Source of the DNA: an uncultured Ruminococcus sp.
GTDB lineage: Bacteria > Bacillota > Clostridia > Oscillospirales > Ruminococcaceae
DNA: 7,326 nucleotides
Reading direction: 5' to 3'
Assembly (NCBI GenBank): GCA_937907215.1
Contig: CALESG010000076.1
Span: 1-7,326 of the forward strand
The notes under the pieces were generated by a model that was given only the letters and a program-made list of their open reading frames with translations, was not told the origin of the DNA and searched no databases. Shown one piece after another: positions 4,943-7,326 of the stretch (position 1 is its first letter; each line of letters opens with the position of its first letter). Position numbers and translations under genes: made by a program.

Positions 4943-7165
4943 ATGAAGCAGGAAATTGAATCACGTGAAATGGCTGAGATGGCAGTGATTGTTTTACTCA
5001 ATGGTACAAAAAGCAAAATTGCAGTAAGGGATGATGACGGTCATTTGAAATTAGAAAATCATTCTATTCTGACACAGTATCTCAATCCATACCATAACAG
5101 AAAAAAGATGACGAAAAAGCTGGCAGATACGCTTGGTCTTGCATTTCAATATTATCTTTTCTATAGTGATAATAAGCAAACAGATATTTGTGCAAGGGCC
5201 ATTCTGTTTATTTATGCAATTAGCTCTGTAGATCTTACATATTGGCATTATGATATTGCAAATGGTAAAGAGAAAACAAAACAGGAAGCAATATTAAGTT
5301 TGGTTGATGCGTTGTTTCATGCGTTTCAAGGTAAGGAAAAAGTCAGCAGAACAGAACTGCAAAATCTTGTTTATACGACAGCAATCAGCAGGCATTGGCG
5401 TATAGATACAGAACCAATGGAAATTTCAATTGCCGGTTATTTGAACATTCTGAATGCGTACCAGCTTTATGATATGCTGCCTGCTCATATGACAACTGAA
5501 ACATTTCATGAAAAATTGCATAACAGAGCAGACAGGGTGATTGATGAAATAAGCGGCTTCTTACATTTTATTTCAGATTTATTAGAAACAGACAGTCTGG
5601 ATGCATTCAAACAAAAGTATCCAAGACTGACTTATCAAATGCTTCATAAGCCCATCAACGAAAACAATAGAAAGTGGAAAGAACAAGTATTGACCTGTAA
5701 TTTAGGCTTTTTTGATTTTCAGAACCATATAAATGACCTGTTTCAAATACTCAGTTTTACAAATTTGTATTTATTATACAATGCATTGCTGAGATGTTTT
5801 GATGAAAAGTTATCAGAATTTCAGATAAAATATATCTCTGAAAAATCAGCAGAAAACAGTGAACTGATGGAATGTGGCACGTTTAAACGCATTATCATAA
5901 AGATAAGAGATAGCATCCGGTATATACAGCTGCAAGCTCGTGTCAATATAGAGATTGGGACATTTGGAAGCTGTCACTGTATGAAAAACTCTGTTAGAAC
6001 AAACAAGATTACAAATAGCCGGGAACTGATTGGAACTATGGTAGAGTATTTGTTTTATGGCGTTAGTACGAAAATCGGAAAAGAAGATGATAATTGTTTT
6101 TTGTCTCAAAAATTAAAGGAAATCCGGAGTGATATTGTTTATAAATATCTGAACGGCGAGCAGAAGAAATTTACAAATCATGTATATGATGCTTTAAAGT
6201 ATCGGGTGAGGTATTATTTGTATCCAAATGAAAGGTCCGATGGAAAAGAGACAACAACTTCACCGCAGCAATTCGGAGAACTTTTGTGGCAGTTTTTCTA
6301 TTATGCTTTTGGAATAGATTTCTACATGCTCAGAATGGACAACTCTGATGACCGGACTCGAAAAGAACATTGGTGTGAACTTATGCGTATGATATTTAAA
6401 AAGATTATGAATGAAGAAACAATGTCGGAACTGGACAGGATGGTAAATAAAAAGTTTGTTGAGCTTCAATTTAAAATGGAGGGAAAGTTCATTTCACGTT
6501 TCACACCAGATGAAATAGAATTTTTCAGACACCAGGAGACACAGGGACTGGCAAATTATGATATGATTCATAAAAAGGCAATGTTGGGAGAAGCAGATCA
6601 TGAGGCAATGTCATTGGCTGAGGATATCATGAGGCGATTGATAGAAGCAAAGATAGCAGCTATGCTGGATAGAATAAATAAAACGAAGAATTTGATTTCT
6701 CATCTGTTAAGAACAAGTGATGCAAAATCTTTTAAATATCATCAGGAATATCGTCTTCCAATTCAAGAATATAATGGCAACTGGAAATATAACTTTTATT
6801 CTTTTTTGAAAGATGGAAACGGAGAGCCACTTGCAATAGATGATACACAGCTTGACGAATTCATGCAGTGGATTTCTACAGGTGTGATAGCAAATAGGCA
6901 TCAGAATTTAAAAATTGATTTTAGTAAAATCAAAGAGAAACTGTGGATTCTTATAAATGAATTTTTTGAAATGGAGCAAATAAGTTACAAGACGCTTTAC
7001 GGTGAAAGTTACGGAAAAGCGGAGGAGGAAAAATTTAATGTAGTCAATGAGAAGTTCTTGGAATGTGATAAAATACAAAATCTAAATCTGATGCTGCAAA
7101 GGATGTACAAGTATCTGTTATATGAGGACTGGATTGATGCAAACTTGAAACTCACATGGTTATGA
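4943..7165 (+). CDS. Large hypothetical protein, 740 aa, divergent partner of the ATPase operon
   Basis: I recognise no known domain. The protein looks soluble and almost wholly alpha-helical, with many Leu, Tyr, Lys and Glu residues, no signal peptide and no clear membrane span. A possible N-terminal domain (about 1-70) includes a predicted beta-rich segment near VIVLLNGTKSKIAVRDDDGH. A long helical region follows. A lone C-x-C (Cys344, Cys346) lacks the partners of a zinc site. An R-x4-H (Arg471, His476) is seen, but without a convincing HEPN context. The C-terminal part (about 560-740) is charged, with possible coiled-coil segments (AEDIMRRLIEAKIAAMLDRI). A strong promoter and AGGAGGAG ribosome site support the ATG at 4943. 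It is a single gene, with an AT-rich repeat region after the stop. The shared control region with the ATPase operon suggests it acts with the ATPase as a sensor, scaffold or effector, which is inference. The gene itself is certain; its function is unknown. Confidence 0.85.
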   Translation: MKQEIESREMAEMAVIVLLNGTKSKIAVRDDDGHLKLENHSILTQYLNPYHNRKKMTKKLADTLGLAFQYYLFYSDNKQTDICARAILFIYAISSVDLTYWHYDIANGKEKTKQEAILSLVDALFHAFQGKEKVSRTELQNLVYTTAISRHWRIDTEPMEISIAGYLNILNAYQLYDMLPAHMTTETFHEKLHNRADRVIDEISGFLHFISDLLETDSLDAFKQKYPRLTYQMLHKPINENNRKWKEQVLTCNLGFFDFQNHINDLFQILSFTNLYLLYNALLRCFDEKLSEFQIKYISEKSAENSELMECGTFKRIIIKIRDSIRYIQLQARVNIEIGTFGSCHCMKNSVRTNKITNSRELIGTMVEYLFYGVSTKIGKEDDNCFLSQKLKEIRSDIVYKYLNGEQKKFTNHVYDALKYRVRYYLYPNERSDGKETTTSPQQFGELLWQFFYYAFGIDFYMLRMDNSDDRTRKEHWCELMRMIFKKIMNEETMSELDRMVNKKFVELQFKMEGKFISRFTPDEIEFFRHQETQGLANYDMIHKKAMLGEADHEAMSLAEDIMRRLIEAKIAAMLDRINKTKNLISHLLRTSDAKSFKYHQEYRLPIQEYNGNWKYNFYSFLKDGNGEPLAIDDTQLDEFMQWISTGVIANRHQNLKIDFSKIKEKLWILINEFFEMEQISYKTLYGESYGKAEEEKFNVVNEKFLECDKIQNLNLMLQRMYKYLLYEDWIDANLKLTWL

Positions 7166-7194
7166 TTTTTTTGTTCTTTCTGAAAATATTACGG

Positions 7195-7287
7195 ATTTCA
7201 AATTTTTTTGCTTGAAAAAGTTTATGAAGTGCGGGCTTTACGAAAAAAATCTCATGAAAAAATTTGAAATTCGAAAAAAATTTGAAA
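7195..7287. repeat. AT-rich inverted and direct repeats after the 740-aa gene
   Basis: ATTTCAAATTTTTT (7195-7208) is a perfect 14-bp inverted match to AAAAAATTTGAAAT (7257-7270) across 48 nt. The 13-nt AAAAAATTTGAAA is then repeated directly at 7275-7287. In between are further A-runs and a short GC-richer patch (AAGTGCGGGC). The whole could fold as a long stem and help end the rightward transcript, although the stem is almost all A-T and is not a classic intrinsic terminator. A recombination or binding site is another possibility. Confidence 0.5.
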
Positions 7288-7300
7288 AAGACAAAAAATC

Positions 7301-7323
7301 CTCTGTGCCACTGCCGCACAGGG
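7301..7323 (-). terminator. Intrinsic terminator for a leftward gene beyond the window
   Basis: CTCTGTGC (7301-7308) pairs with GCACAGGG (7316-7323), eight pairs including one G-T, around a 7-nt loop. Read leftward, the stem is followed within two bases by a run of six T residues (7293-7298 on the plus strand is all A). That is the form of a rho-independent terminator for transcription entering from the right. It suggests a convergent gene just outside the window and marks this end of the module. Confidence 0.65.
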
Positions 7324-7326
7324 TGT

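Noticed and set aside
4924..4959. Eleven-codon frame starting at the ATG inside the ribosome site region of the 740-aa gene, as a leader peptide
   Set aside because: Its ATG overlaps the Shine-Dalgarno sequence and has no ribosome site of its own. There is no attenuator hairpin or codon bias.
6353..6373. R-x4-H motif (Arg471, His476) in the 740-aa protein as a HEPN RNase active site
   Set aside because: The spacing fits, but the motif lacks the polar residue usual after Arg and a recognisable HEPN helix pattern. In a protein of this length such a spacing is expected by chance.

Overview
The window looks like an accessory region of a low-GC Firmicute, most likely a gut or rumen Clostridia (Ruminococcus- or Lachnospiraceae-like). 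The basis is strong AGGAGG-type ribosome sites, very AT-rich intergenic DNA, sigma-A-type TATAAT boxes with an extended -10, and the style of the proteins. The genus is a guess. No rRNA, tRNA, CRISPR array, transposase, integrase or phage structural gene is visible.

Layout: (1) 1-160, non-coding AT-rich DNA. (2) 161-664 (+), a remnant of a Dam-type adenine methyltransferase. It keeps the SAM-binding and DPPY motifs but lacks the N-terminus and, at one sharp junction, the central part of the fold. (3) A hairpin at 673-697 between convergent genes. (4) 4698 down to 727 (-), a tight three-gene operon: a 980-aa FtsK/HerA-superfamily ATPase, then unknown proteins of 194 and 138 aa. Gaps are 12 and 15 nt, with strong Shine-Dalgarno sites touching the preceding stop codons. 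(5) 4699-4942, a 244-bp divergent control region with a good promoter for each direction and several TGTGAT-containing inverted repeats placed on the promoters. (6) 4943-7165 (+), a 740-aa protein of no family I recognise. (7) 7166-7326, an AT-rich tail with long inverted and direct repeats, then a terminator for a leftward gene beyond the window.

How the genes may work together: the ATPase operon and the 740-aa gene share a bidirectional control region whose repeat boxes resemble one another. They therefore look like one co-regulated four-gene module. The ATPase has an intact Walker A (GKSGSGKT), Walker B (ILIDE) and FATQ motif. Its C-terminal core resembles DNA-pumping or DNA-translocating HerA/FtsK ATPases, including those of restriction-type defence systems. 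Its N-terminal half looks like a coiled coil, a degenerate P-loop-like region and a winged-helix-like segment. A defence or mobile-element maintenance role is plausible, but this is inference. No nuclease, protease or toxin motif can be shown in the other three proteins.
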